From Alkalicoccus chagannorensis DSM 18086 (GTDB lineage Bacteria; Bacillota; Bacilli; Bacillales; Salisediminibacteriaceae), in the NCBI RefSeq assembly GCF_000429725.1, contig NZ_AUCK01000013.1, forward strand, positions 38,785 to 102,784: a stretch of DNA of 64,000 nucleotides. Reading direction: 5' to 3'. Shown here one piece after another: positions 47,627 to 57,683 of this stretch. A model generated the notes under the pieces. That model was not told the origin of the DNA. It saw only the letters and a list, made by a program, of their open reading frames with translations, and made no database searches. Numbering within the stretch: position 1 is the stretch's first letter; every line of letters starts with the position of its first letter. The position numbers and the translations under genes are program-made.

Positions 47627-48808
47627 TTACTTGTCGTTTAGTGCTGTCACGCCCGGCAGTTCTTTGCCTTCGATGAATTCGAGGGAAGCACCGCCGCCGG
47701 TGGAAATATGATCCATCTGGTCCGCGTAGCCGAATTTCTCTACAGCTGCCGCAGAGTCGCCGCCGCCGATGACAGAGTATCCCGCTGTCATGCCGAGCGC
47801 TTCCGCTACGCCTTTCGTTCCGGAAGCAAACGCCTGAAGTTCAAATACACCCATCGGTCCGTTCCAGATGATCAGCTTGGATTCTTTGATGACATCCGTG
47901 TACGTTTTCAACGTTTCCGGTCCGATATCCAGCGCTTCCCAATCTGCAGGGATGTCGCTGATGTTGACGATCTTCGTATTCGCATCTTCACCGAAGTCGT
48001 CTGCTACTTTCACATCGACCGGCATGTAGAAGTGGACGCCGTTCTTTTCCGCTTTCTCCATGAACTGCTTCGCGAGATCCATCTTATCTTCTTCCAGCAG
48101 GGACTTGCCGATTTCATACCCCTGCGCTTTCAGGAACGTATAGGCGAGCCCTCCGCCAATGATGAGGTTGTCCACCTTATCAAGCAGGTTGTCGATCACG
48201 CCGATTTTATCCTTTACTTTCGCACCGCCGATGATCGCGGTAAACGGGCGCTCCGGATTGAGCATCGCCTGACCGAGAACCTCGAGTTCTTTTTCCATAA
48301 GCAGCCCGGACACGGCTGGAATATGGTGGGCAATTCCTTCTGTCGACGCGTGCGCACGGTGTGCTGCGCCGAATGCATCGTTTACGTACAAATCCGCAAG
48401 TGAAGCGAACTGCTCGGCGAGCACGCCGTCGTTCTTCTCTTCACCGGCTTCGAAGCGGACGTTTTCCAGCAGGACAATGCCGCCTTCCTCGAGGCTGTCC
48501 ACGGCCTGTTTCGGCTCATCGCCGTAAACCGCGTCCGTCTTTTTCACTTCTGTTTCGAGTAGTTCACTCAGACGCTCTGCTACCGGCCCGAGCCGCAGTT
48601 CCTCGCTGACCTCGCCTTTCGGACGTCCGAGGTGGCTTGCGAGAATGACTTTGGCACCACCGTGCATCAAGTGCTTGATCGTCGGCAGAGCCGCACGGAT
48701 ACGCGTATCATCCGTTACTTTCCCGTCCTGCATTGGTACGTTGAAATCCACGCGGCAGAAGACGCGCTTGCCTTTCACATCTACGTCCCGGATTGATTGT
48801 TTGTTCAT
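47627..48808 (-). CDS. pgk: Phosphoglycerate kinase
   Basis: 393 residues. [38 protein letters not shown], nucleotide site [16 protein letters not shown] and [13 protein letters not shown]. Preceded by GGAGG. About 270 bases from gap, with a hairpin-rich spacer and a terminator between. Confidence 0.98.
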   Translation of the reverse strand: MNKQSIRDVDVKGKRVFCRVDFNVPMQDGKVTDDTRIRAALPTIKHLMHGGAKVILASHLGRPKGEVSEELRLGPVAERLSELLETEVKKTDAVYGDEPKQAVDSLEEGGIVLLENVRFEAGEEKNDGVLAEQFASLADLYVNDAFGAAHRAHASTEGIAHHIPAVSGLLMEKELEVLGQAMLNPERPFTAIIGGAKVKDKIGVIDNLLDKVDNLIIGGGLAYTFLKAQGYEIGKSLLEEDKMDLAKQFMEKAEKNGVHFYMPVDVKVADDFGEDANTKIVNISDIPADWEALDIGPETLKTYTDVIKESKLIIWNGPMGVFELQAFASGTKGVAEALGMTAGYSVIGGGDSAAAVEKFGYADQMDHISTGGGASLEFIEGKELPGVTALNDK

Positions 48809-48922
48809 CGGAATTCCTCCTTGGAATGAATCGGTGGGTCAGCCTGTCTTCAGCAGGCTTCCATCGGTCTGGATGCCGGGCTTTACCAGAAGCTGAACCT
48901 CACTAGTTAAGGGTATGCCGGG

Positions 48923-48985
48923 GCAGACAGACAGCGCGGAGCGCCCTATTAGTCGGATCGGCGCTCGGAGCGGCTGTCTGTCTGC
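48923..48985. repeat. Large inverted repeat between gap and pgk
   Basis: Perfect 13-bp arms GCAGACAGACAGC (48923-48935) and GCTGTCTGTCTGC (48973-48985), with a nested GCGCC/GGCGC pairing. GCGCGGAGCGCC inside recalls GCGCGCAGCGCC at 63132, and ACATTTTACACTCCC/ACATTTTATACG follow in both. Confidence 0.65.
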
Positions 48986-49013
48986 TCCAGCATTTTACAC
49001 TCCCTCATACGAT

Positions 49014-49046
49014 AAAAAGAGGAGGCAGGACACGGGCCCGCCTCCT
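49014..49046 (-). terminator. Terminator of cggR-gap
   Basis: Stem AGGAGGC/GCCTCCT with further inner pairs, then CTTTTT on the minus strand, 34 bases past the gap stop. Partial read-through would feed pgk, or pgk has its own promoter. Confidence 0.75.
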
Positions 49047-49079
49047 AAAGGGTGGTTCAGGATGGATCTTCTGCTGGAC

Positions 49080-50087
49080 TTATAGTCCCTGCTTTGCGAT
49101 ATAGTCAACGAGTCGGACAACCTGAGTAGAGTAGCCTGTTTCGTTGTCGTACCAGGAAATCACTTTCACCATGTTGTCGTCCATCACCAGTGTAGACAGC
49201 GCATCGACAGAAGATGCGTACTGGTTGCCGTTGTAGTCGCGGCTGACAAGCGGCTCTTCACTGTATCCGAGAACGTCTTTCAGTTCTTTTTCGGATGCTT
49301 CCTTCAGAACAGCATTCACGTCTTCCGCCGTCACGTTCTGGTCCAGTTCTGCAACCAGGTCGACCAGGGAAACGTTCGGTGTAGGTACGCGCATCGCGCC
49401 GCCGTTCAGCTTGCCTTTGAGTTCAGGCAGAACGAGGGAAACCGCTTTGGCTGCACCAGTAGAAGTCGGGATGATGTTCTCCGCACCTGCGCGGGCACGA
49501 CGATAATCCTTGTGCGGCAGATCCTGAATGTTCTGGTCCGCTGTGTAGGAGTGAACGGTTGTCATCATACCACGCTTGAGACCAAACTTTTCATGCAGTA
49601 CCTTCGCAACCGGTGCGAGGCAGTTCGTTGTGCAGGAAGCGTTGGAAATAACGTTGTGCTGGGACGCATCGTACTTGTCTTCGTTGACGCCCATGACTAC
49701 CGTGATGTCTTCGTCCTGCGCTGGAGCGGAAATAACAACTTTCTTCGCTCCTGCTTCCAGGTGCTTCGCAGCGCCGTCGCGCTTCGTGAAGATTCCTGTG
49801 GATTCTACGACGATGTCGACACCTTTTTCGTCCCACTTGAGGGAAGCCGGATCCTTTTCCGCTGTGACCGTGATTTCTTTTCCGTCTACAACGATGTTGT
49901 CGCCTTTCACCTCAACGTCTACGCCGAGCTGTCCGTGAACAGAGTCGTACTTCAGCAGGTGTGCGAGCATATCCGCATCCGTCAGGTCGTTGACTGCTAC
50001 CACTTCGACCTCCGGATTTGTCATTGCCTGTCGGAATACACAACGACCGATACGTCCAAATCCGTTAATACCAACTTTTACTGCCAT
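49080..50087 (-). CDS. gap: Glyceraldehyde-3-phosphate dehydrogenase
   Basis: 335 residues. NAD fold VKVGINGFGRIGRCVFRQA, catalytic Cys in SNASCTTNCLAPVAKVL, His in SYTADQ context and SWYDNETGYS at the C-terminus. A start at 50087 (MAVKVG) follows AGGAGGAATTTTTC; the frame is open upstream. It follows cggR by 107 bases and should be the glycolytic, CggR-controlled GapA type. Confidence 0.97.
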   Translation of the reverse strand: MAVKVGINGFGRIGRCVFRQAMTNPEVEVVAVNDLTDADMLAHLLKYDSVHGQLGVDVEVKGDNIVVDGKEITVTAEKDPASLKWDEKGVDIVVESTGIFTKRDGAAKHLEAGAKKVVISAPAQDEDITVVMGVNEDKYDASQHNVISNASCTTNCLAPVAKVLHEKFGLKRGMMTTVHSYTADQNIQDLPHKDYRRARAGAENIIPTSTGAAKAVSLVLPELKGKLNGGAMRVPTPNVSLVDLVAELDQNVTAEDVNAVLKEASEKELKDVLGYSEEPLVSRDYNGNQYASSVDALSTLVMDDNMVKVISWYDNETGYSTQVVRLVDYIAKQGL

Positions 50088-50194
50088 GAAAAATTCCTCC
50101 TTAGTATAGGTGAACTCATATATTTCAAAGGGGGATTCCCCCTTGAACACAATCATGCACACTTCTTATACACGATAGACGCTTCCGCCATCTC

Positions 50195-51223
50195 TTAAAC
50201 CTCTTTCTTCAGAATGGCTTTTGCTGCCCCTTCGTCTGTAATCAGAACCCGGCTGGGCGCCTGTTTCATGTAGGCTTCCACCGCTTCTGCTTTCGAAGTG
50301 CCGCCGGCTACTGCAATAATGGAGTCCGCATTTTCCAGATCTTCCAGCTGCAGGCCGATCGTAAGTACTTTGTGTACGATACTGCCGTCTTTATCAAAGT
50401 AGTAGCCGAACGCTTCAGCCACCGCTTGACGGTCTTTCAACTTATCAATGACTTCATACGGCGTGTTGCGCCGCGCTGCCATGGTCTGCGCATCCCCGAT
50501 GCCGTGGATCACCATCGTAGAAGCATGAATCAGCTTCAGAATAGACTGGATGGACGGTTCACTGATGAGAGAATCGTACGCCTCTCTGCTCAGCTGATCC
50601 GGCACATGCAGCAGCCTGTAGGATCCCATCGCTTTGCGCGCCATTGTCGCACAGATCGTGTTTGCCTGGTTTTCGACCTGTTCTCCCAGACCGCCCCTTG
50701 CGGGAACGAAAAGCGATTCTTTCAGGTCGGAGTCCGGCACGAGCATTTCTGCTACAGCAGCGATAGAGGTGCCGCCGGTGACGGCGATGATGTTGTTGTT
50801 CGGCAGCAGTCGTCGTTTCATGACGCTGACTGCCGTCCGGCCGAGCTCTTTCTTGACCCATTCAAAGGCGTCACTGTCGCCCGGGACGATGTGGACTTCT
50901 TCTACGCCGAGCTTCATCTGGAGCTCTTCTTCCATCGTCTGCGTATCAAACACTTCTTTCATCACTGCTTCGAGCTGAAGCAGGACGTGCTGTCCTTCTT
51001 CTGTCAGCACCATCCCCGTCGTGTGGAAATCGACCAGTCCCTGCTCCTTCAGAAAAGTGACTTCAGCGCGGAGAACCCGCTCTGACATATCGAGGTTTCC
51101 TGCAAGCGTCCGTCGTCCAATCGGCTCCATCAGCCGGATGTAGCGCATAATCCGATAGCGGAGTCCGAGGACGTCCACCATGTCCGGTACGAGCTTTTTC
51201 TGCAGATCCAGGAGCATGTTCAT
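50195..51223 (-). CDS. cggR: Central glycolytic genes regulator CggR
   Basis: 342 residues, SorC/DeoR family. An N-terminal winged-helix DNA-binding domain (residues about 20-75; YRIMRYIRLMEPIGRRTLAG, SERVLRAEVTFLKEQGLV) precedes a sugar-phosphate sensing domain (IIAVTGGTSIAAVAEML, PARGGLGEQVENQANTICA, IIAVAGGTSKAEAVEAYM). It represses the gap operon until fructose-1,6-bisphosphate binds. Start ATG at 51223, AAAGGAG 11 bases upstream; ATG 51217 possible. Confidence 0.94.
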   Translation of the reverse strand: MNMLLDLQKKLVPDMVDVLGLRYRIMRYIRLMEPIGRRTLAGNLDMSERVLRAEVTFLKEQGLVDFHTTGMVLTEEGQHVLLQLEAVMKEVFDTQTMEEELQMKLGVEEVHIVPGDSDAFEWVKKELGRTAVSVMKRRLLPNNNIIAVTGGTSIAAVAEMLVPDSDLKESLFVPARGGLGEQVENQANTICATMARKAMGSYRLLHVPDQLSREAYDSLISEPSIQSILKLIHASTMVIHGIGDAQTMAARRNTPYEVIDKLKDRQAVAEAFGYYFDKDGSIVHKVLTIGLQLEDLENADSIIAVAGGTSKAEAVEAYMKQAPSRVLITDEGAAKAILKKEV

Positions 51224-51252
51224 CGAGGGACCGTCTCCTTTCCTGATGCCGG

Positions 51253-51287
51253 GACCGTTTTTGTCCCCAGCAGACATTTTGTGTCCC
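51253..51287 (-). promoter_or_regulatory. CggR operator
   Basis: Minus strand GGGAC-N6-TGTC-N4-GGGGAC-N6-GGTC, the tandem half-site pattern of the B. subtilis CggR operator (CGGGAC-N6-TGTC repeated at N4). It lies between promoter and cggR start. Confidence 0.85.
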
Positions 51288-51297
51288 ACCCGGGGCG

Positions 51298-51355
51298 AAA
51301 AAAAGTTCCCTGCGTGACAGGGTCATTACACCCGTATTATAGCAGGGAACTTTTT
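51298..51355 (-). terminator. Terminator of rpoN-grx with the cggR promoter in its loop
   Basis: Perfect 14-bp arms AAAAAGTTCCCTGC (minus strand 51355-51342) and GCAGGGAACTTTTT (51313-51300) with a 28-nt loop and extra T residues after. It begins 10 bases past the grx stop. Confidence 0.8.
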
Positions 51356-51364
51356 AGGGCGCAA
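51336..51364 (-). promoter_or_regulatory. Predicted sigma-A promoter of cggR-gap
   Basis: Minus strand TTGCGC (51364-51359), 17-nt spacer, perfect TATAAT (51341-51336). The -35 touches the grx stop codon, the spacer is the left arm of the terminator, and the -10 is the start of its loop. Confidence 0.8.
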
Positions 51365-51601
51365 CTAGGAATCCGCGAGCGCCTGTTTCAAACCGCCGTA
51401 GGTGATGATCCCTTCTTCGATGACAAGACCCGCTTCATCAGTCAGCACCGGGATGCGAAGCATATACGCTTCCATCCACTCGTCCTTCGACTCGATGTTG
51501 CGGCGCTCCCACGTAAACGGCACTTCTTCTGCCGCCATTTCCAGAGCAAGCTCTGCTTTATCACAGAGCGGGCAGTGCGGCTTTGTGTAGAAATAAAGCA
51601 T
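51365..51601 (-). CDS. Glutaredoxin-family protein
   Basis: 78 residues, thioredoxin fold. CxxC redox site in FYTKPHCPLCDKAELALE (residues 10-13) and cis-Pro region RIPVLTDEAGLVIEEGII. Resembles the DUF836/glutaredoxin-like proteins found beside cggR or sigL in Bacilli. Start 51601 follows AGAGGAGGG; the longer open frame lies within rpoN. 13 bases after rpoN. Confidence 0.88.
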   Translation of the reverse strand: MLYFYTKPHCPLCDKAELALEMAAEEVPFTWERRNIESKDEWMEAYMLRIPVLTDEAGLVIEEGIITYGGLKQALADS

Positions 51602-51614
51602 CGACTTCCCTCCT

Positions 51615-52904
51615 CTACTTCCGCTCTTTTCGTTTGGATGACGACAGCACATGTATTTCTTCCCGGTACTTTGCTGCCGTCCGCCGGGAGATCTGGATGT
51701 CATGATCGTACGCCAGTTTCTCGGCTACCTTCTGGTCCGAAAGTGGTGCTGTTTTCTCTTCCTCGTCAAATATCCGCTGCATGAGAAACTTGATCTGCGC
51801 TGCAGCGGCATCGCTGTTTCCGGCAGCCACCCCGGATTGAAAGAATGTTTTCAACTCGAAGACACCCCCGGGTGTTTCCACGTATTTATTTCCTGCAGCC
51901 CTGGAGACTGTGGATTCATGCATGTCCAGTTCTTCCGCGACCATTTTCAATGTCAGCCTTCTGGCGCTGCCCATGCCGTGCTCCAGCATTTGTTCCTGAT
52001 GACGGACAACGGCCTCGGCCACCCGCAGGATGGTGTCCTGCCGCTGGGCGATGCTCCGCTGAATCCATGCAAATTGTTCCTGCTTCTTTTTTAAGTACTG
52101 CTGTACCTCGCTGTCCTCCTGCTGAAGCAGCCGGGCATAGTTCTCATTCACTCTCAGCTGAGGGATGGCGTCCCTGCACAGATAGACCTTCCAGCTGCCG
52201 CCGGCTTTTTCCGCCCGCACGTCCGGCGTGACGTAATGCGGCAGGACCGGGTCGGCTGATTCTCCAGGAGACGGGTCCAGCGTCTGAATCAATTCCAGCG
52301 AGGCAAGGATGTCTTCCCGCTCTACTCCTTCTTCCTCAGCAATTTCCTCAAATTGACGGGCCGCAAGCATCTCCGTATACGTGTCAAGAAGCCGCTCAGC
52401 CAGCGGATCAACTTCCTCTCTGCGCTGCAGCTGCAGAAGCAGACACTCCGAGATGGAAAATGCTCCGACGCCGGCCGGTTCCATCTGCTGCACGACCGCC
52501 GCTGCCTGTTCCAACAGCCGCGGGTCTGTTTCCGTTTCCGAAGCAGCTTCTTCCAGGCTCAAGGAACACCGCCCGCTCTCATCCAGGCAGTGAATGAAGC
52601 GGACAGCCGCCTCATAAACGGCGGGGTCTGTATGCATGATGCGCAGCTGAGAAAGGAGGGAGTCATAAAGTGTTTCGCCAGCGGCTGCTGTGAAGTCCAG
52701 CGGGCCGACATCACTGCTGCCCCGGCGCATCGAATAGGCAGGCGCCTCCTGCACTTCAAGCAGCGGATTTTCCAGCTGCTGTTCATATAAGTACTCGTGC
52801 AGTTCCTGTCCGGAATATTGAAGCATGGTGATTGCCTGACGCAGCTGCTGCGTCATGACCAGCTTCATCGACTGCTCCTGCACGAGCCGGAAATCCATAT
52901 TCAT
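51615..52904 (-). CDS. rpoN: RNA polymerase sigma-54 factor
   Basis: 429 residues. Region I (QEQSMKLVMTQQLRQAITML) binds activators; the core-binding region spans about 100-300; a helix-turn-helix (LTLKMVAEELDMHESTVSRA) and the RpoN box (ISRRTAAKYREE) recognise the -12/-24 promoter. B. subtilis SigL is the counterpart and is also near cggR. Start 52904 follows GGGAGGGAAG. Confidence 0.95.
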   Translation of the reverse strand: MNMDFRLVQEQSMKLVMTQQLRQAITMLQYSGQELHEYLYEQQLENPLLEVQEAPAYSMRRGSSDVGPLDFTAAAGETLYDSLLSQLRIMHTDPAVYEAAVRFIHCLDESGRCSLSLEEAASETETDPRLLEQAAAVVQQMEPAGVGAFSISECLLLQLQRREEVDPLAERLLDTYTEMLAARQFEEIAEEEGVEREDILASLELIQTLDPSPGESADPVLPHYVTPDVRAEKAGGSWKVYLCRDAIPQLRVNENYARLLQQEDSEVQQYLKKKQEQFAWIQRSIAQRQDTILRVAEAVVRHQEQMLEHGMGSARRLTLKMVAEELDMHESTVSRAAGNKYVETPGGVFELKTFFQSGVAAGNSDAAAAQIKFLMQRIFDEEEKTAPLSDQKVAEKLAYDHDIQISRRTAAKYREEIHVLSSSKRKERK

Positions 52905-53137
52905 GAGCTTCCCTCCCTTCTCTCTCCCATCTAGTTTATCATGTGCAGCGGGCGCTCTTCTTCCTATAGGCCATCGTCGTTTTTCTACGGTCTGCCGCCG
53001 CAGCAGAAAATGCGGTCGTTCTTCCTCCCGGGTGTTTGAAACAAAGCGAAAACGGTAATGAGAGAAACTAGTGTCTTCAGGCAGGAATTCCCGCCTGTCA
53101 GATCGAAATAGGTGCACAGCGCTGCTGGTGATTTTTA

Positions 53138-53168
53138 TTTGACCTTTATTGACCTTTAGGCGTATGAT
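53138..53168 (+). promoter_or_regulatory. clpP promoter overlapped by a CtsR operator
   Basis: TTTGACCTTTATTGACC (53138-53154) is the reverse complement of the CtsR heptad repeat GGTCAAA-N3-GGTCAAA with one change. TTGACC (53139) and TATGAT (53163-53168) with an 18-nt spacer form the promoter, so CtsR would block it. Confidence 0.88.
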
Positions 53169-53225
53169 AGAGGCATACGATCAATCATCGTAAACAGATG
53201 CTGAAATCAAAGGAGGAAGTAACAC

Positions 53226-53816
53226 ATGAATTTAGTACCTACAGTAATTGAACAGACAAACCGCGGGGAACGTGCCTACGATATTTATTCAAGACTGCTG
53301 AAAGACCGCATCATCATGCTGGGATCCGGCATTGACGATAACGTAGCAAACTCGATCGTATCACAGCTGCTGTTCTTGACAGCGGATGATCCGGATAAGG
53401 ACATCTCCCTTTACATTAACAGCCCGGGCGGCTCGATTACAGCCGGCATGGCCATCTATGACACCATGCAGTTCATCAAGCCGAATGTTCAGACAATCTG
53501 CATCGGCATGGCTGCTTCCATGGGAGCGTTCCTGCTCGCCGCTGGTGAAGAAGGCAAGCGCTATGCTCTGCCGAACAGTGAAGTCATGATCCATCAGCCG
53601 CTCGGCGGCACACAGGGACAGGCTTCTGATATCGAAATCCACGCCAAGCGGATCGTACAGATGCGCGAAAAGCTCAACCAGATTCTTGCTGAGCGTACAG
53701 GCCAGGATATCGAAACGATCCGCCGCGACACTGACCGTGACCACTTCCTGAGCGCGATGGAGGCGAAAAACTACGGCCTCATCGACGAAGTAATGGAAAA
53801 ATCCCAGAACGTATAA
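53226..53816 (+). CDS. clpP: ATP-dependent Clp protease proteolytic subunit
   Basis: 196 residues. Catalytic Ser in [16 protein letters not shown], His in [14 protein letters not shown], Asp near [14 protein letters not shown]. Forms the two-ring peptidase used with ClpX/ClpC, including on tmRNA-tagged proteins. AAAGGAGG before the start; CtsR-controlled. Confidence 0.98.
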   Translation: MNLVPTVIEQTNRGERAYDIYSRLLKDRIIMLGSGIDDNVANSIVSQLLFLTADDPDKDISLYINSPGGSITAGMAIYDTMQFIKPNVQTICIGMAASMGAFLLAAGEEGKRYALPNSEVMIHQPLGGTQGQASDIEIHAKRIVQMREKLNQILAERTGQDIETIRRDTDRDHFLSAMEAKNYGLIDEVMEKSQNV

Positions 53817-53871
53817 ACAGAACAATCGCGCACAGTGCCTCCGGAACGGACCGGCAGCTGTACGCCTCTTG

Positions 53872-53906
53872 AAAAATCCCGTCAGAACCTTTCTGACGGG
53901 ATTTTT
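53872..53906 (+). terminator. Bidirectional terminator between clpP and crh
   Basis: Stem AAAAATCCCGTCAGAA/TTCTGACGGGATTTTT with a 4-nt loop and T-runs on both strands. Confidence 0.92.
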
Positions 53907-53986
53907 CTATGTGCCGTGACTTCGACAGCATCCGTTTTCTCAAGCGGCGGATCACGCGGGTCGTGCAGGTACCGGAAGGATCCGGA

Positions 53987-54244
53987 TTATTCTTCTTTTG
54001 AAACGAAAGCAACGAGCGCTTCCATGGCCTCTTCTTCGTCCTGGCCGTCTGCCTGAAGGACGATATCCTTATCGGCACCGACAGCGATACTCATAATACC
54101 CATGATGCTTTTCGCGTTGACGTGCTTCCCTTCCTTTTCAATAAAAATATCGGAGTGGAACTTGTTTGCTTCCTGTACAAATAGTGCAGCCGGCCGCGCC
54201 TGCAGTCCGGATCTTCGTTTGACGGTTACTGTTTTTTCGATCAT
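53987..54244 (-). CDS. crh: Catabolite repression HPr-like protein Crh
   Basis: 85 residues of the HPr fold. Residue 15 is Gln (SGLQARPAA) where HPr has the phosphorylatable His, so it cannot act in the PTS chain; Ser46 (NAKSIMGIM) is kept for HprK and CcpA. This pair of features defines Crh. Follows whiA, as in B. subtilis. Confidence 0.96.
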   Translation of the reverse strand: MIEKTVTVKRRSGLQARPAALFVQEANKFHSDIFIEKEGKHVNAKSIMGIMSIAVGADKDIVLQADGQDEEEAMEALVAFVSKEE

Positions 54245-54313
54245 CTCTGTATCTCCTCCTGAGTGCTTAATAGTATAGAAGCGCTTTCACGTCCGAGGCA
54301 GAAAAAGGGGGGA

Positions 54314-55255
54314 TTACACCGTTTCCCCCGCCCGCAGTTTTTCAGCGAACTCTTCAATTTTCCGCAGCCGGTGATTGATTCCCGACTTGCTGACTGGGCC
54401 GCCCTGCAACATCTCGCCGAGTTCTTTCAACGAAATATCCTGGTGCTCGATCCGCAGTTCTGCCACTTCCTGCAGCTTGTCCGGCAGGATGTCCAGCCCC
54501 GCTTCATCACGGATAAAGCGGATATTCTCGACTTGCCGCATCGCGGCTCCTACCGTTTTGTTCAAGTTGGCTGTTTCACAATTAACAAGTCTATTGACGG
54601 AGTTACGCATATCTTTCATGATTCGTGTGTCCTCGAACCGCAGCAGCGCCTGGTGCGCTCCGATCACGTTTAGAAAGTCACTGATTTTTTCTCCTTCTTT
54701 CAAGTAGAGAATAAATCCTTTCTTTCTTTCAATCATTTTCGCTGTTAGATCGAAACGATTCATAAGCCCGAGCAGCGACTGCCCGTGTTCCTCATAAAGC
54801 GAAAATATTTCGAGGTGATAGGAGGCCGTGTCCGGATGGTTGACCGAACCGCCTGCCAGAAACGCCCCGCGGAGATATGCTCTGCTGCAGCAGTCGCTCT
54901 CGAGAATGCTGTCTGGAATGGTCCGCTTGAACTGGAACGTTTCATCGACAATATCCAGAGATTCCAGTACCGGCCGGGCTTCTTTCGAGAGCCGCACGAC
55001 ATAGACGTTGTTCTTTTTCAAGCGCATTTTCTTTCGGACGAGCAGTTCCACGTGTACGTCAAAGCTCTGTTTCAGCAGCGTATATATCCGCCGCGCAATC
55101 GCCGCATTCTCCGTCTGAACGTCCAGAGAGATACTCCGGTCACGCAGGGAGACAGCGCCGTTCATGCGGGCGAGCGCTGCCAGTTCGGACTTGGCACAGC
55201 ACCCTTCCGTCTCGAGCTGGGTCAGTTCTTTTTTTGTCATGGATGCGAATGACAC
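54314..55255 (-). CDS. whiA: DNA-binding protein WhiA
   Basis: 313 residues. N-terminal LAGLIDADG-like fold ([36 protein letters not shown]) and a C-terminal helix-turn-helix ([20 protein letters not shown]). Influences cell division and chromosome segregation in B. subtilis. The GTG at 55255 ([11 protein letters not shown]) has GGAGGG behind it and matches the usual start; the frame stays open upstream into yvcK. Confidence 0.95.
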   Translation of the reverse strand: MSFASMTKKELTQLETEGCCAKSELAALARMNGAVSLRDRSISLDVQTENAAIARRIYTLLKQSFDVHVELLVRKKMRLKKNNVYVVRLSKEARPVLESLDIVDETFQFKRTIPDSILESDCCSRAYLRGAFLAGGSVNHPDTASYHLEIFSLYEEHGQSLLGLMNRFDLTAKMIERKKGFILYLKEGEKISDFLNVIGAHQALLRFEDTRIMKDMRNSVNRLVNCETANLNKTVGAAMRQVENIRFIRDEAGLDILPDKLQEVAELRIEHQDISLKELGEMLQGGPVSKSGINHRLRKIEEFAEKLRAGETV

Positions 55256-55280
55256 GGCTGTCCCTCCTTCCGTCCCATGT

Positions 55281-56225
55281 TCATAATAAGGATACAAGCC
55301 GTTCTGATACTTTGAGCGCGTCATGCCGGAGCAGATTGCCGCGGACGATAAGAAGTTCTTCGGCCACCGGCTCTACTCCCATGCGCTCCAATCGTTCATA
55401 ATCAATGCAGACCGGTTCTGCACCATCGGTTTCGTATTTGGATGCAAAAGGCTCTGGTATCTCTTGTGTATTTAATAATACCTTATCTACGATGTTTGTG
55501 CCAACATGTGCGTGGATCGCTTCGATATGGTCGGCAGCACTGTAGCCGTCGGTTTCCCCGGGCTGTGTCATCACATTGCAGATATAGAGCTTCGGTGCAG
55601 TGGATTGAATCAGCGCCTCTTTCATCCCGGGAACAAGCAGGTTCGGAATGATACTCGTATACAGGCTCCCCGGTCCGAGAATGACGAGATCTGCCTGTTC
55701 AATAGCATAGACGGCTTCTGCCATCGGGGTCGGCAGGGACGGCTCCAGATAAACCCGGTGGATCTCTCCCTCTGCGTACGGAATTTTTGATTCTCCGCGC
55801 ACAATCGTCCCGTCTTTCATTTCCGCCAGCAGCGTGATGTGCTCATTAGATGCCGGAATGACTTTCCCTTTCACGTTCAGGACGCGGCTGATCTCCTGCA
55901 CTCCCTGTGCAAAGTCGCCGGTGATATCACTCATGCCCGCCAGCAGCAGGTTGCCGAGCGAATGCCCTGATAACCCGCCTGCATGATCGAACCGGTGTTG
56001 AAAAAGTTCTTCCAGCAGCGGCTCCACTTCCGAAAGGGCGGCGAGTACGTTGCGCACATCCCCCGGAGGCGGTATGTTCAGTTCTTCTCTCAGTCTGCCC
56101 GAGCTGCCTCCATCGTCAGCGACGGTGACGACAGCAGAAATATCGACGGGGAAATGTTTCAAGCCCCGCAGCAGCACCGACAAGCCGGTGCCTCCACCGA
56201 TCACACAAATATTCGCCCGCTTCAC
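55281..56225 (-). CDS. yvcK: YvcK-family gluconeogenesis factor
   Basis: 314 residues. CofD/YvcK fold that binds UDP-sugars: [70 protein letters not shown]. Needed for growth on gluconeogenic carbon and for cell shape in B. subtilis. GTG start overlaps rapZ by 4 bases. Confidence 0.95.
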   Translation of the reverse strand: MKRANICVIGGGTGLSVLLRGLKHFPVDISAVVTVADDGGSSGRLREELNIPPPGDVRNVLAALSEVEPLLEELFQHRFDHAGGLSGHSLGNLLLAGMSDITGDFAQGVQEISRVLNVKGKVIPASNEHITLLAEMKDGTIVRGESKIPYAEGEIHRVYLEPSLPTPMAEAVYAIEQADLVILGPGSLYTSIIPNLLVPGMKEALIQSTAPKLYICNVMTQPGETDGYSAADHIEAIHAHVGTNIVDKVLLNTQEIPEPFASKYETDGAEPVCIDYERLERMGVEPVAEELLIVRGNLLRHDALKVSERLVSLL

Positions 56226-57112
56226 TTGTCCCGGCGTCCCTTCTCTACATCACGATGGGTCACACTGGCATGGTAACCCAGTTCCTGAAACCGTTTCGTG
56301 AAGTGTTCCGCCAGGGTGACCGAGCGGTGCTTCCCGCCCGTGCAGCCGATGGCAATGATCAGCTGACTCTTCCCCTCGCGTTTGTAATGCGGGAGCATAT
56401 ATTGAAGCAGGTCATCCAGTTTTGCTGTGAACAGCTTCGTTTCCTCCCACTTCATCACATAGTCGAACACTTCCTGGTTCAGGCCGCTCATCGGCCGCAG
56501 ATGGTCAATGTAATGCGGGTTGGGCAGAAACCGCACGTCAAAGACAAGGTCGGCATCAATCGGAAGGCCGTGTTTAAAGCCGAAAGAAAGAAGGTGAACG
56601 TGGAACGTTTCCTCCTGATTTTCAGCGAACTCTTTTAAGATGCGCTCGCGCAGCTGGAGCGGCTTCAATTCACTGGTATCAATAATCACCTGCGCCTGTC
56701 CCTTCATTTCATCGAGCATGTCCCGCTCGGCATGGATGCCGCTTAATGGCGCTGATTGATCGGAAAGCGGGTGGGAACGTCGTGTTTCTTTATACCGCGA
56801 TACGAGCACTTCGTCTTTCGCCTCCAGGAAGAGGATCTTCGGCGTCACTTTCGTTTCCGCTGCGATGAGGTTGACCGCGTCAAAAAGCTGATCAAAAAAC
56901 TCACGCGCGCGCAGATCTATGACGAGGGCCACTTTCTGCATGCTGCCTCCCGCGTTCTCCACCATTTCGATGAATTTCGGTATGAGCGCCGGGGGAAGGT
57001 TGTCGATACAGAAATAGCCCATGTCTTCGAAACTCTGTACGGCGACTGTCTTTCCCGCGCCGGACATCCCTGTAATCACAACGAGTTCTATATGCTGATT
57101 TTGTTCTGTCAT
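56222..57112 (-). CDS. rapZ: RNase adapter / nucleotide-binding protein RapZ (YvcJ)
   Basis: 296 residues. Walker [15 protein letters not shown] near residue 12, [19 protein letters not shown], and the C-terminal domain with [20 protein letters not shown] and [20 protein letters not shown]/GTPase; in E. coli it steers sRNA decay, in B. subtilis it affects competence. ATG 57112 has better spacing from GGAGG than the adjacent 57115. Confidence 0.94.
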   Translation of the reverse strand: MTEQNQHIELVVITGMSGAGKTVAVQSFEDMGYFCIDNLPPALIPKFIEMVENAGGSMQKVALVIDLRAREFFDQLFDAVNLIAAETKVTPKILFLEAKDEVLVSRYKETRRSHPLSDQSAPLSGIHAERDMLDEMKGQAQVIIDTSELKPLQLRERILKEFAENQEETFHVHLLSFGFKHGLPIDADLVFDVRFLPNPHYIDHLRPMSGLNQEVFDYVMKWEETKLFTAKLDDLLQYMLPHYKREGKSQLIIAIGCTGGKHRSVTLAEHFTKRFQELGYHASVTHRDVEKGRRDK

Positions 57113-57124
57113 CATGGTCCTCCT

Positions 57125-57598
57125 TCAGCTGATGCGGCGGCCGCCGGCTTCGAGTTTTTTGGATAGTAAATTCCGGTGCTGGTCGTATACGAACGTGCCG
57201 AACATCAGCCCCTGCTCGTGCAGCAGGGCACGGGTGACCACACGGTCTGCTTCATCCATCGGGATCGTTTCGAGTTCGGCCTCCGGTATCCAGGCAAGTT
57301 CCCCCTCTTTTGAGGTGCTCCGCAGCGTCCCGTTAAACGCCTTGGCATGAAAAAGAAACATCGTCCGCTTCTCCAGATAGCTCTCGCCATCCGAGACGAG
57401 GTGGGTCACGATCGCTCTCAGCTCCGGCGACTTGATCGTCAGGCCGGTCTCTTCATAAACTTCCCGTTCTGCCGCCTCAGGCACCAGTTCATCGTGCTCC
57501 ATCTTTCCTCCCGGAGCATACCACCAGCCGCGCCGGGGCTTCTTCATCAGGAGAATTCTCCCTTCAAACTCGATGATACAGTTCGTGATCCGCTGCAT
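57125..57598 (-). CDS. yvcI: Nudix hydrolase (YvcI)
   Basis: 157 residues. Nudix box GGKMEHDELVPEAAEREVYE then ETGL. Usually hydrolyses nucleoside diphosphates linked to another group. Start at 57598 (MQRITNCII) by fit to the fold; AAGGCGGG upstream is a moderate ribosome site. First gene of yvcI-rapZ-yvcK-whiA-crh, 12 bases from rapZ. Confidence 0.92.
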   Translation of the reverse strand: MQRITNCIIEFEGRILLMKKPRRGWWYAPGGKMEHDELVPEAAEREVYEETGLTIKSPELRAIVTHLVSDGESYLEKRTMFLFHAKAFNGTLRSTSKEGELAWIPEAELETIPMDEADRVVTRALLHEQGLMFGTFVYDQHRNLLSKKLEAGGRRIS

Positions 57599-57683
57599 AC
57601 CATCCCGCCTTCCCTGCTGTTTCTTCCAGTATACTACAAAACAGACAGCGGAGAAATCAAGACCGGCAGCGCCTTCCCTTTTC

